This document shows, piece after piece, positions 18,682-27,647 of a stretch of DNA of 64,000 nucleotides (position 1 is its first letter; each line of letters begins with the position of its first letter). The stretch lies in NCBI RefSeq assembly GCF_007995085.1, contig NZ_VOQS01000005.1:124001-188000 (forward strand). Direction: 5' to 3'. This DNA comes from Paraburkholderia azotifigens. GTDB taxonomy: Bacteria; Pseudomonadota; Gammaproteobacteria; Burkholderiales; Burkholderiaceae. The translations under genes were made by a program, and so were the position numbers. The notes beneath the pieces are model-generated. The model did no database searches. It was not told where the DNA came from and saw only the letters and a program-made list of their open reading frames with translations.

Positions 18682-19215
18682 TCAGTCATAGTGCAAACAT
18701 CGTTCAGTAAGCTGAAAGACCTCGAAGACGCTGGCGTGGTCGGCACTCGGCGGGGCGTTAAGTGCATCGGCGATGCGAGACGCTTCAGCCATGCTTTCAC
18801 GAACATCGTTGGTGATATCGTATGTCGTGTGATAGTGGTAATCGGTGATGATCCATAGCACATTAAATTCATCGCGTTTGCTCAGCTCCATCTCGAAAAA
18901 AACAACTTCGGAAACAGGAACCTTCCCGTCAGCGAGAAGCAAACATCCGACATGAATACCGTTGGGCTGCACGCGCGCTTCCCCGCACAGGTGCTCCGAC
19001 CTGAACTCGATAGCCCGCTTGTCGACGGGCAACACAGCCACAAGGCAGTCCGTATCTTCGTCATCGGAATCACCAGAAACGTCTGAAAGTGGGACCACAT
19101 AGAAAGCGGGGAATGCTGCCTTAGCCGCTTCTGCACGGATTGACTCCACGAATGCCTCCATGAAGTCATCCTCATCGAAATCGTCGTCAAAATTGCTGGT
19201 AGCTGCGTACGACAT
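18682..19215 (-). CDS. Hypothetical protein with acidic N-terminus
   Basis: The protein has 177 residues and begins MSYAATSNFDDDFDEDDFMEAF, followed by an acidic loop DVSGDSDDEDTD and a mixed alpha/beta body (YVVPLSD, CLVAVLPVDKRAIEF, VVFFEMELSKRDEFNVLWIITDYHYHTTYDITNDV). The start is taken at 19215, since the longer frame adds Cys/Lys-rich residues that look non-coding. It is convergent with the YecA-like gene and in line with the family A gene at 19322, which ends 107 bases away on its 5' side. I recognise no domain. The strong negative charge could mean an inhibitor or nucleic-acid mimic, but that is only a guess. Confidence 0.5.
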   Translation of the reverse strand: MSYAATSNFDDDFDEDDFMEAFVESIRAEAAKAAFPAFYVVPLSDVSGDSDDEDTDCLVAVLPVDKRAIEFRSEHLCGEARVQPNGIHVGCLLLADGKVPVSEVVFFEMELSKRDEFNVLWIITDYHYHTTYDITNDVRESMAEASRIADALNAPPSADHASVFEVFQLTERCLHYD

Positions 19216-19321
19216 CTTGAAATTCCTTAGTTTTTTCGTGGCCTGAACTCGGTCGCATCGTGCGCATGTATGTATAGCTACGTCGTTTCCGAGCACTCGT
19301 AGCAGGGACGTGACACATCTC

Positions 19322-20383
19322 TTAGAACGGAATATCCTCGAGTTTGTCCGGGTCCTCAGTCAGTGGACGTTCCGTGTGCCAGCAGTCGAATACGCTAAAT
19401 CGCTCCTCAGCCACAACGGCGAAGCCGTCGGGCAACCTCGCGAAGGTGTCTCGCTGGGGAAGGAGTTCATGTGATTCAGGGCGACGCGCAAAATCTTCGA
19501 TAATGTTGCCATCAACAAGGGCGTTAAACCGATGCACGGCCAGAGCGCACAAATCGCTCGAAATGAACAAGATGGGCATCTCAGTATCGAATTCGCGCAA
19601 ATGACTGGCCATTCGTGTCGCATCCAGCCTGATGGTCCCGGATGCGAGTTCAAGCACGAGGATTGACCCCTCATGCGGTCGATGAACGACAGCAAGCGAC
19701 GGAGCATCGTGTGTCACGTGGGTCATCACGTACTTGCTCATCCATTCGTCAGACACCTTGATGGCGAGATGCCGGCGCGACATGACTTTTTGCAAAGGCG
19801 AAGGAAGTAGGAAATCACGGAGCAGATAAACAGTCCGGTCCGCGAAGTCGCTCGCTCTGATTTCTTCGATAGACTTCGACGTTTCGGCAGTCCACGTGGT
19901 CATCCCTGCGGTCGCTTCAGGTTTCACGGTTCGAACGTTCAATGCCAGAGAAAGCAAGCGGTCATACGACGCCCCAATGTCTGTCGAACAAAGTGCGGCT
20001 TCCTGTTCACTGATATGGCCCGGTAACTGCGAGTCGTGTTGCTGATTCGGAGTCGCAGGAAGCACGGGATCGTCGAAGGGCTTTCCGTTCAGCGCCGCCT
20101 CAACCAACGTGGCGACGCGGCACATGTCCCGAAGGAAAACGGGAGCGACGCTGACATAGGCCTCGAGGATATCGTCGTCCGACCACCGGCAACGTTCCTC
20201 AATGTCGTATCGGCGATGCATCAGGAACTCAATCGCGGAAGCAGGGGTAAGGTTTTGCCAGGCCGAGAGGTATCGGCCGTCGGTCGATGCAACCTCTGAT
20301 ACTTCCTTCTCAAGTTCGAAAAGCAACTCGGACAGCGTGATGGCTTCTGGGACCGGTAGTTCGAAGTCTTCGGGGTAGTGCAT
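19322..20383 (-). CDS. Family A hypothetical protein
   Basis: The 353-residue protein, with a start at 20383 (MHYPEDFELPVPEAITLSEL), shares the family core. A segment TVYLLRDFLLP is followed by SRRHLAIKVSDEWM, and a second block reads LREFDTEMPILFISSDLCALAVHRFN. The C-terminus ends DKLEDIPF, like the DSIPF tails of two paralogues. There is no signal peptide and no clear membrane helix. The frame is open upstream to 20542, but that part is basic and unlike the family. The IS element at 20595 sits about 210 bases upstream and may have separated the gene from its original promoter. Function unknown. Confidence 0.6.
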   Translation of the reverse strand: MHYPEDFELPVPEAITLSELLFELEKEVSEVASTDGRYLSAWQNLTPASAIEFLMHRRYDIEERCRWSDDDILEAYVSVAPVFLRDMCRVATLVEAALNGKPFDDPVLPATPNQQHDSQLPGHISEQEAALCSTDIGASYDRLLSLALNVRTVKPEATAGMTTWTAETSKSIEEIRASDFADRTVYLLRDFLLPSPLQKVMSRRHLAIKVSDEWMSKYVMTHVTHDAPSLAVVHRPHEGSILVLELASGTIRLDATRMASHLREFDTEMPILFISSDLCALAVHRFNALVDGNIIEDFARRPESHELLPQRDTFARLPDGFAVVAEERFSVFDCWHTERPLTEDPDKLEDIPF

Positions 20384-20594
20384 AGTGATAGATGTCCTTC
20401 TTGCTCGAAAAGTTGTATAGCGAGGTCTTTTAGCCGTCTTCGGCAGTCTCTTGTACCGCCCCTGAAAGCTGAAGCGCCGCCATTGCGATGGGGACTGCCT
20501 GCGGATCAACCTGGGCATGACCACGTGGAACATCGAGGTCATGAAATGCGAACTGGACCAATTTCTGGAACGAGATAGCTGCGTGGCTCAGTTA

Positions 20595-21451
20595 GAGCGT
20601 GTTAGGCACTTTTGGTGAGGTTTCCGAAATGGACGAGCATCAGAACGGCAAAGATGACGAAGTGAAGCCCGGCAAGTGTTTCTGGCAAGCGCTCGTAATC
20701 GCGCGCGAGTCGACGAAAGCGATTCAACCAGCCGAAGCTGCGCTCTACAACCCAGCGGCGCGGCAACAGGACAAAGCCCTTTTTCGCTTCCGCCAGTTTG
20801 ATCACTTGAAGCTCAATTCCCTCGTCAAGCGCGGCCTGCGCAGGTTCCTCGCCGGTATATCCCTGATCGGCAAACGCGACTTTCACTGTCTGGCCGGTGG
20901 CCTGCTGGACCTGACGCGCAAGCTCGCCGACCTGTGCACGCTCCTGTTCATTGGCTGGTGTTACATGCACAGCAAGCAACTGCCCCAGAGTATCGACGGC
21001 CATATGGACCTTGCTGCCTTGTTTGCGCTTGTATCCGTCATAACCGGCTCGCGGCCCGCTCTCGCACGTCGACTGCAGCGTGCGCCCATCGAGAATCACC
21101 GCGCTGGGCTGCCCCTGGCGCCCCTGTGCGACTCGTATGATCGAACGCAAATCGCTGACCATGGCCTCGAAACAACCCGCCTGAATCCAGCGTTGCGTTT
21201 GCTGATAGACCATCTCCCACGGCGGGAAGTCATTGGGCAACAGGCGCCAGGGTGCACCCGCGCGCACGATCCAGCGAAGCGCGTTGAACATTTCGCGCAG
21301 TTCGTATCGACGCTGCGGTGCGTCTTTGTTCATCAAGGTCAAATACGGCGCGGCGAAGTGCCATTCTTCATCCGATACATCCGTTGGGTAGGGGCGGCGT
21401 TTGCTCATTCCGCCAGGTTACCAGGTTTGGCAGCAAGTGCCTAACACGCTC
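20595..21451 (-). mobile_element. Complete IS5-family insertion sequence (857 bp)
   Basis: Perfect terminal inverted repeats are visible: GAGCGTGTTAGGCACT at the left (20595-20610) and AGTGCCTAACACGCTC at the right (21436-21451). Both are flanked by TA, which suggests a 2-bp target duplication. The element encodes one intact transposase on the minus strand. It inserted between two family A genes (19322 and 21482) without interrupting either reading frame. Perfect ends and an intact transposase indicate a recent insertion. Confidence 0.9.
20602..21408 (-). CDS. IS5-family transposase (IS427-like group)
   Basis: The 268-residue single-frame transposase begins [16 protein letters not shown]. 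It contains the DDE catalytic residues in [10 protein letters not shown] (first Asp), [12 protein letters not shown] (second Asp) and [21 protein letters not shown] (Glu with the downstream Arg). It catalyses cut-and-paste movement of the surrounding element. Length and motifs look intact, so the protein is probably functional. Confidence 0.9.
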   Translation of the reverse strand: MSKRRPYPTDVSDEEWHFAAPYLTLMNKDAPQRRYELREMFNALRWIVRAGAPWRLLPNDFPPWEMVYQQTQRWIQAGCFEAMVSDLRSIIRVAQGRQGQPSAVILDGRTLQSTCESGPRAGYDGYKRKQGSKVHMAVDTLGQLLAVHVTPANEQERAQVGELARQVQQATGQTVKVAFADQGYTGEEPAQAALDEGIELQVIKLAEAKKGFVLLPRRWVVERSFGWLNRFRRLARDYERLPETLAGLHFVIFAVLMLVHFGNLTKSA

Positions 21452-21481
21452 TAGCGGCGAAAATCCAATTCTGGCTACCCA

Positions 21482-22570
21482 TCAGAAAGGAATCGAGTCT
21501 TCCCACGGCCCGTCAGGCATATGACGAACGGGAAGGGGTTCAGGCCCGTGCAGAAGGGGCATGGGCAGCACTTCGGAGGCGATAGTTGCGTTCGCGAAGC
21601 TGTCGGATGCAAAGCAGCTTTCCGTCCATGTCAGTTCTTCGCGCATCTGGGCAAGGAGCCTGCGCCCGAACGCCATTGGACTCCACGGGTACTCGACTAG
21701 GAGGATTTCATCGTCTAGCAGAAATACCACTGGTAGGAAGGTTCGAAACAGCAACAAGGCTTGCTCGTTACGGAAAAGAGAGATTAGAAACTGACCACCA
21801 GGTACCAGGAACCACGGTTCGATGGTTCCGGAATCGCCGCGCACCGTGATGCAGCTTGGACGATGCGGATTTATGAGCGAAGATGCCTTGAGACCAGTGG
21901 GGGCTTTGATAAAAAGTGCATATTTTTCGAAAGTATGAACGGCAAGGTGCCAAGGGAAATGCTCCTCTCGGAGAAGGAACGTAGTTCCGGCTGGTGCAGT
22001 TTGCGCCGAAGCAAGGTCGCACCGGCCCCATCCGTCGCAGCGAAGGTGGGAGTGGAGGGCGATTGCCGAGTTGTCGTGCCGCGCAATGTCACTGCGGCGG
22101 CAAAAGCGGTCAACAATCAGCGCAACAGAGGAAGGAAGCTCCTCGACGTCCCTCAGTCGACCGTCCCAGATTTTCTGTAAAACACCTGGAAAGAACCGCT
22201 CGCTCTCATAGGCTCGCGGTTCGTAACGCGCATAGAACTCTTCGTGTAGAAACGCATCAGCAATATAGCCCGCAGCCGACAGTTTTGCGCAATATGCATT
22301 GAGGTGCTGTCTGAACTCTTCATAAGAATGCGCCGTATGAAGTTGGTGGACAAGTGCAGGATAGTCGTGCGCCAACCACTCCTCGACGATTGGCGAGTCA
22401 AGATGCTCATAAAACTCACCCCCGCATTCGTAGCAATTGATGAGTTCAATTGCGGTGTTCAGGGCATATCTGACAATCGACCCAGTCCGTCCTTCTGCGG
22501 CACGATCGGCCGCACGGCGGGAGTCAGTGATGTGAGCGGCGATATTGTCTGGTTGTGAGGAAACAATCAT
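21482..22570 (-). CDS. Family A hypothetical protein, DSIPF type
   Basis: The 362-residue protein is most similar to the 23764 product. Shared blocks are VEEWLAHDYPALVHQL, FFPGVLQKIWDGRL, ELPSSVALIVDRFCRR, NSAIALHSHL, TTFLLREEHFP, FRTFLPVVFLLDDEILLVEY and the C-terminal EDSIPF. The ATG at 22570 is preferred over an upstream GTG at 22609 by comparison with that paralogue; neither has a strong ribosome site. There is no signal peptide or membrane helix. It points toward the IS element, opposite to the 23764 paralogue, with the 22673 gene upstream in the same direction. The function is not known to me. Confidence 0.6.
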   Translation of the reverse strand: MIVSSQPDNIAAHITDSRRAADRAAEGRTGSIVRYALNTAIELINCYECGGEFYEHLDSPIVEEWLAHDYPALVHQLHTAHSYEEFRQHLNAYCAKLSAAGYIADAFLHEEFYARYEPRAYESERFFPGVLQKIWDGRLRDVEELPSSVALIVDRFCRRSDIARHDNSAIALHSHLRCDGWGRCDLASAQTAPAGTTFLLREEHFPWHLAVHTFEKYALFIKAPTGLKASSLINPHRPSCITVRGDSGTIEPWFLVPGGQFLISLFRNEQALLLFRTFLPVVFLLDDEILLVEYPWSPMAFGRRLLAQMREELTWTESCFASDSFANATIASEVLPMPLLHGPEPLPVRHMPDGPWEDSIPF

Positions 22571-22672
22571 GGGGTATCGAAACTTGCGTAAATTAACGTA
22601 TTCCACCAAGTTTTAACCACGGTTGGAGGTCAAAACTCCGAGGTGTAAGCAAGGTGATTTTCACCACTCGGC

Positions 22673-23290
22673 TCAGGTTTCAGTAGGGCTCCGCTCAAGC
22701 GGCGAAACGGCGGTACGATAGGTTTCATTCATGACCGCGCTTCGATAGAAACGTGCGACGCCCGTGCCGACCCGTTCGCCGTGAAATCCTTGAGCAGCTT
22801 TTTCCAGGCAGTAGATGATTTCCAATGCAGCTTCTCCACAACGATATCCGTCACGAGCGGCGTAGGCGGCGTCGTCATGCAGGCCTTGCCGTGTCAGTTC
22901 GGCATGAATCCATTCGAAGGCCGTCGCGGTATCGGACGGGCGTTCGTCCTCGTGCATGGCAAGCATGCGCTCGGCATTTGACTCATCGAAAGCGTTCAAC
23001 CGGAGGAGGTCTTCGATCTCCTTGATCAGGTCTTCAGCCGCGTGGGTTGCCGTTTCATTAATGGCCGTACGCCAGTCCGGAAGATGTTGGTCCAACGCGT
23101 CGGTAACAAGCGAAATCTCGAAATCGCGCCAGAATCTCAGTTGTGGCTTGTACACGTATTCGAGCGCGAGAGCGAGATTCATCGAGACGAGGTCTGATGC
23201 TTTCATCTTGCAATCCCGCAGATAACCGACCAGGGCGTCGGCGGTATAGGAATGAATGTTGGGAAGCCCGGTGTGGTGGTGAATAGTCAT
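22673..23290 (-). CDS. Hypothetical helical protein, 205 aa
   Basis: A mostly helical, acidic protein beginning MTIHHHTGLPNIHSYTADAL, with ALALEYVYKPQLRFWRDFEISLV, a LIKEIEDLLRL helix, and a Cys pair in GYRCGEAALEIIYCLEKAAQGFHGE. No domain is recognised. It is divergent from the family A gene at 23764 across an AT-rich 470-base region, and co-directional with the family A gene at 21482 downstream (60-100 bases), so those two probably form an operon. The pairing suggests a shared function, but I cannot say which. Confidence 0.5.
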   Translation of the reverse strand: MTIHHHTGLPNIHSYTADALVGYLRDCKMKASDLVSMNLALALEYVYKPQLRFWRDFEISLVTDALDQHLPDWRTAINETATHAAEDLIKEIEDLLRLNAFDESNAERMLAMHEDERPSDTATAFEWIHAELTRQGLHDDAAYAARDGYRCGEAALEIIYCLEKAAQGFHGERVGTGVARFYRSAVMNETYRTAVSPLERSPTET

Positions 23291-23763
23291 ACGTAGTGCT
23301 TAAGATATTAGCCGTAATGTTACAGAACGATTTCTCAGAATACTACTTCCTTCAAGAAGAAAAATCAACAAAATCAATAATTTAGATAAATATTTATACG
23401 AGCCTGATCAGGCGGCGCAAGCAATAAGTCATCAACGGCCGTTTTTCCTTTGCACTCAGATAATTGCGAATTTCGACCTCTACTGGTGTCGGGGCTAATC
23501 TCTACGCGTACTGCCCGACGGGCGAAACGGTGCACACCGCGTTACCTTGTTTCGACGAGGGAGGTCTTAGATCGCGTGCAGCAAAAGTCTCTTGCTTCTC
23601 TAGATTTTGCGGGAGGCGTCGAAGGCCGACAGAGGGCGAACGGGCATTGAACACGTGATTCAATGACCTCGCTGACGGCCTCGCTGGATGGAGGCGGGGG
23701 CAGCCTTCGTGAGGGCGGATAAAACTGGGTGAAATACTTGCTTTTCGTACTCAACTCGCAGAC
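23291..23763. promoter_or_regulatory. Divergent intergenic region, AT-rich
   Basis: No gene is supportable. The stretch 23310-23400 is AT-rich (for example AATCAATAATTTAGATAAAT) and contrasts with the flanking genes. It separates the minus-strand 22673 gene from the plus-strand family A gene at 23764 and presumably holds both promoters. The part nearer 23764 (23450-23760) shows short chance frames only. Confidence 0.35.
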
Positions 23764-24963
23764 ATGAAAAACTCACCAAACGAATACGGTTCGCCCGATA
23801 TCAACAAGCCCGAGCAAGCGGGCAGCAGCGCCAGTGTCGTAGATGCGCTACGTAGTCAAGAAGCTGAGGCTGAGTATCTGGTTCGAAGCGCGATGGACTA
23901 CGTGAATGAACTGATTCGCGTCAACGAAGGTCGGTGGATTTTTTACAGAAACATTAATGCTTCGCTTCTCGAGCAATGGCTGAAGGAAGACCACCCAAAT
24001 TTGCATCGATGTGTGATTCGGATTGGCGCATATGACGTGTTCAAGCAGCAACTACTGGAATACTGTGGAAGATTCTCAGCGGCGAGAGCCCTCGCGCAAA
24101 GGTACTTGATAAGCTATTTCTGGTCATTGCAGACCTCTCTGGTGATGCCGTTTCGTCTCGAAGAGGGGGGCGACCGCGAGGAGATATACGAGCTGTCTGA
24201 CGTCGACACGGAATCGTATTTCCCAGGTGTCGCAAGTGACATCGATAGCGGGCGTTTGACACATACCGAGGATTTGCCAACGATGGTTGCATTGCTTGTT
24301 GACCGCTTCCTGCGCCTGAGACACTCAAACCGTCATAACAATGAGCGCATCGCGCTTCACACGAGACTCACGGAACAGTGCGGTCGGTGGTCCGATTGGG
24401 GCAAAGTGAACGATGCTCCGCTTGGAACGGCTTTTCTTGTCAAACGACGCGCGTTTAGCGAGGAGCTGTACTCGCTTACGTCCGAGAGATATGTGCTTGT
24501 TATGAGGATGCCAGAAGACACTACGTTGGATTTTCTCATTCAGGGTGCCCGCGTTGCCAGGCTTGTCGACACTAGTTGTGAGCAACCTGAGCACTATCTT
24601 GCGCTGTCGGAGGGGAGAATAGCAATCCCGGTTCTGCGCAATGACGAGCTGCTGCTCAAGTTCCGCAACTTTATCCCGATTGTTTTTCTGGTAGGAGAGA
24701 AGATGTGGCTGGTCGAGTACGAATGGAACCCGACCGCGTACGGGAACGATTTCATCGACGATGTACGTAGTGGCACTATCCAGACAAGCGATACCAACGC
24801 TGTCGAGGGCGATGAAGCAATGGTTGAGGAGGCGAATGCGAGAGGAACAGGAGACGCTGTCGTGATTGCCGAGATTCGTGCAATGCCGGTTATCCCGGAA
24901 ACACCGTTTTACCTCCTCCCTGACTACATAGAGCGTGTCTGGAACGATTCGATACCGTTTTGA
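23764..24963 (+). CDS. Family A hypothetical protein, DSIPF type
   Basis: The 399-residue protein has the clearest family A architecture. A leader is followed by an N-terminal helical block (MDYVNELI, LEQWLKEDHPNLHR), then YFPGVASDIDSGRL, LPTMVALLVDRFLRL and NERIALHTRL. The core is TAFLVKRRAFSEEL...SERYVLVMRMPED, with FIPIVFLVGEKMWLVEYEWNP after it, and the C-terminus is WNDSIPF. An acidic insert (EGDEAMVEEANARGTGDA) distinguishes it from the 21482 paralogue. No known enzymatic motif is visible. The conserved C-terminal hexapeptide-like end looks like a recognition or docking tail; this is inference. Confidence 0.6.
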   Translation: MKNSPNEYGSPDINKPEQAGSSASVVDALRSQEAEAEYLVRSAMDYVNELIRVNEGRWIFYRNINASLLEQWLKEDHPNLHRCVIRIGAYDVFKQQLLEYCGRFSAARALAQRYLISYFWSLQTSLVMPFRLEEGGDREEIYELSDVDTESYFPGVASDIDSGRLTHTEDLPTMVALLVDRFLRLRHSNRHNNERIALHTRLTEQCGRWSDWGKVNDAPLGTAFLVKRRAFSEELYSLTSERYVLVMRMPEDTTLDFLIQGARVARLVDTSCEQPEHYLALSEGRIAIPVLRNDELLLKFRNFIPIVFLVGEKMWLVEYEWNPTAYGNDFIDDVRSGTIQTSDTNAVEGDEAMVEEANARGTGDAVVIAEIRAMPVIPETPFYLLPDYIERVWNDSIPF

Positions 24964-25417
24964 TATCGATTGCCCTGCCAGTGCCGACGACCTGTCGGCC
25001 TGGCCTGACAGCGATTCCGCGAGAACAGTACCCAGACTGTCCGATCAGCCAGAGGATGTGGAAAACCTCGAACCTATCGCGTTTCCAGCGTGCAAGCGCA
25101 AGCAGAGAGGGCGGATCTCCTCGCTTTCAACCGATCCATGCCCTCGGACGTGGTAATCGAAGTCAGTGTCGGCAGCGCACCGCTCGTTACGCATGGCCTG
25201 CGGCGAGTCTCATCCGAAAGCCAAGGCGGGAACTTCCTTCGCCTTAATCTCCGCGAAGCTCACAGACGATTCCATCGTTCGGGCGCGTAGCTCATACGCC
25301 CCCTGACTTGCGGATCCAACACGCGGTTGTCACTGACGGTAGGCAGCAGGAGCCGTCCCGAGAGAGACATCGGTGGCTCGATATCACGGCGCATTCACTG
25401 AGCCGTTAGCTTGGCAA
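24964..25417. other. Intergenic stretch between convergent family A genes
   Basis: Only chance frames are found in this 454-base segment between the convergent 23764 and 25418 genes. I see no clear terminator hairpin followed by a T-run and no IS end. Nothing further can be supported. Confidence 0.35.
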
Positions 25418-26935
25418 CTACCGTGTAGCGGCCGTGCGATTGATACTCAAACCGAACTCGATGGTGTCAAAAATGGTTGGCTTGAGTTGGCTGCCGTCGG
25501 GTCGGGACAAGGTCTGGCTCTCGGCCGCGTAGGTCCAGTCCCCATCGTTTAGCTTGTAACAGTCCCGGTATCTCGGATGGGACCGCGTCATCGACGCGAA
25601 ATCCGTGAAGCGATTGAACCGGTACACAACAAGAATTACCACTTTCTCGAAAACGTACGCAACGGGTAGGTCCGACCGGAATTGCGCGAGAGCAAGCATT
25701 GCATCGTCGTAGGGCATCCAGAATGAACCGTTCACCTTCAAGTGGCTCCGGGTTTCATCGTTCTGACGTCTTGAAAAGAATGGGCACGGGCCATCATCCT
25801 TTGCGAGCCAGTCCCGATGCTGACGCCAGTCTTCCGGCAAGCGTACCGCGAGGCAGTGCCGCTCGCCGGAGAGGTGCCAGAGAGACTTCGGCAACTCCAT
25901 ACGGTCGATTAGAAAGAGAGTGTTGCCAGAAGGCGCATCGGCACGAAGTCGACTGATCGCCGCGCTGCTCCAATCGGTCTCATAGACGGCTTGCGTTTCG
26001 TTCGGATGTGACGGACGCAGGCGGCAGCTGAACATCGCGTAGACGTCTTCTGCTGAAACTCCGTGAACCATGTCATCGGGCATTGTCGACATCATCAATT
26101 TGATGATACGGATAGCGAGAGCGCGGTCACTGTGCATCGTAATCTGCCCGCGCACATAGTAACCGAGCGCTGCCCAGACAACCTGGATGCGGATATACGA
26201 TTCGAGCAGACGTGTGGCAGCGACGTGAAACTCATCGATGCGGTCCTCAGCGTGCAAAGCCCTCACGAGGTCGGGTTTGTCCTGTTGCAACCATTCGGTC
26301 ACGACGTTTATGTCGACTGTTTGCCAGAAATGGTCCTCGCGTCCGTTGTCCATACGTGTCAGATGTCGGAAGGCCCAGTTCACGGCAGCTTCGACATTGT
26401 CGGTAGGGGGAGCGGCCATCTCGAATCTGGGGGCGCGAGTTGCCCATTCGTGGTCGAACCAGAGAGGTTTCACCGGCCGACGGAATTCATGCCTAAGGGC
26501 TCGCTCAGCCCGATTCAGCCGACCGTCGATGTCGGGTCGCTGCGCGATGTTGAGCGCTGCCTTCGCGAAAATGTCGCGAAATTCTTGTGAAACCGGTGCG
26601 TCCGATTCGGTTAGCGCATATTCAAGGTGTTCGAACTGAACGCGATGTTCGGGGATGTTCCAGCAGTACGGGTCATATTCATCCCGGTCGACGAACTGAG
26701 TCGAGAACTCGCGCAACTTTGTGTATTCGTCGAGCAACGTGATGAGTTTGTCTGCGAGTCCTTCTTTGTATATCTGGAACGTCAACCTGGGATTCTGTTT
26801 TCGAAGGATCCACATCAGCAGGTTTGTCGGGGCTCGGTAAATGCCCGTCGAGATAGAGTCATCGAGCAGCGCCAGATGCGAAGTGGCTGCTAGGAGGGCG
26901 TCTTTGAGCAGAAGGTCTGCGTTTTCTTTTGTCAT
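25418..26935 (-). CDS. Family A hypothetical protein, long form
   Basis: This 505-residue member is the most complete. An extra N-terminal helical domain (MTKENADLLLKDALLAATSH, LLMWILRKQNPRL, ITLLDEYTKLREF) precedes the common part: VTEWLQQDKPDLVRALH, then TLFLIDRMELPKSLWHL, SGERHCLAVRLPEDW, FRSDLPVAYVFEKVVILVVYRFN. The same N-terminal domain is present in the frameshifted member at 12551. It lacks the DSIPF tail and ends INRTAATR. The gene is preceded by a 700-base AT-rich stretch and divergent from the family B gene at 27648. There is no signal peptide and no known catalytic motif. Confidence 0.6.
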   Translation of the reverse strand: MTKENADLLLKDALLAATSHLALLDDSISTGIYRAPTNLLMWILRKQNPRLTFQIYKEGLADKLITLLDEYTKLREFSTQFVDRDEYDPYCWNIPEHRVQFEHLEYALTESDAPVSQEFRDIFAKAALNIAQRPDIDGRLNRAERALRHEFRRPVKPLWFDHEWATRAPRFEMAAPPTDNVEAAVNWAFRHLTRMDNGREDHFWQTVDINVVTEWLQQDKPDLVRALHAEDRIDEFHVAATRLLESYIRIQVVWAALGYYVRGQITMHSDRALAIRIIKLMMSTMPDDMVHGVSAEDVYAMFSCRLRPSHPNETQAVYETDWSSAAISRLRADAPSGNTLFLIDRMELPKSLWHLSGERHCLAVRLPEDWRQHRDWLAKDDGPCPFFSRRQNDETRSHLKVNGSFWMPYDDAMLALAQFRSDLPVAYVFEKVVILVVYRFNRFTDFASMTRSHPRYRDCYKLNDGDWTYAAESQTLSRPDGSQLKPTIFDTIEFGLSINRTAATR

Positions 26936-27647
26936 TGGAGGTCTTACCCTGTTGGTGAACTTGGAGTCTGTTTTCTATAGGCTCCGCGTTTTATCCAGTC
27001 CGAGATCCCGCGCCACGAGCTAACTGTTGCTGGGTAGCGCGCGTGTCGACTTTCGTTCAACTTGTCTCTTAAAACTCAGCGCCTTTCTTTCACGGCTTTT
27101 CGTGCGTTCCCCACGACCGGTCGCCATTTGTTACTAGAGAGACGATTGACAGTTCGCAAAGATCGCATGTTTCAGCATGGTGTGAATCACTATCGTGTGT
27201 TTTTTCGATTTTTAAATGCGATAAAAATATGGATTAGTCACTATGTTGTATTCGTGGACGAGCGCATTTACCGAGATTTGAGTGCAATTTTTTGGGTACG
27301 AATCAACGTCTCGGTGAGGGAGCAGGGAACGGTCGCGTGATCTCGTTGACTGTAAGATCGGCAGAAGAACATCAACGATAACAGTGGGTTGCATAAATAC
27401 TTATGCATCGTGGGCTGGCAGCAGTGAACGCTCTTCTGGGCTGTATCCGACCAGGCTCTTCGTCCATATTTCACGTTGCGTATAAATTCGAGATAAAAAG
27501 TCAGCGAATGCGATTTACCCATCGCGCTTCAGCTTGGTGCATTTTTTATCCGCAAATATGGGTTAATCACTATGTTGCCTTTTCGGCCCGCGGAAAATAA
27601 GATGTGCGGCATGTAATTCATGAGAGCGCAAAACACGTATTTAAAAA
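26936..27647. promoter_or_regulatory. Long AT-rich divergent regulatory region
   Basis: This 712-base gene-free region separates the family A gene at 25418 from the family B gene at 27648. It is AT-rich in two blocks (27180-27310 and 27470-27640), each containing one copy of a 24-bp repeat listed separately. No coding frame is convincing. Two similar blocks suggest either duplication of a promoter or paired binding sites. Confidence 0.4.
27225..27577 (+). repeat. 24-bp imperfect direct repeat, two copies
   Basis: Copy 1 is at 27225-27248 and copy 2 at 27554-27577. They match at 22 of 24 positions (core AAATATGG, then TTA, then TCACTATGTTG), about 330 bases apart and in the same direction. 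Both lie in AT-rich DNA preceded by T-runs. Copy 2 ends about 70 bases before the 27648 start. A third partial motif, GAATCACTAT, is at 27184-27193. The repeat is not obviously an IS end. It could be a regulator binding site or a relic of a promoter duplication. Confidence 0.5.

Noticed and set aside
20599..21444. 281-codon plus-strand frame opposite the IS transposase
   Set aside because: Shadow of the transposase and spans the IS inverted repeats.
23450..23658. Two overlapping plus-strand frames before family A gene 23764
   Set aside because: Low-quality composition and no start signals; the region looks regulatory.
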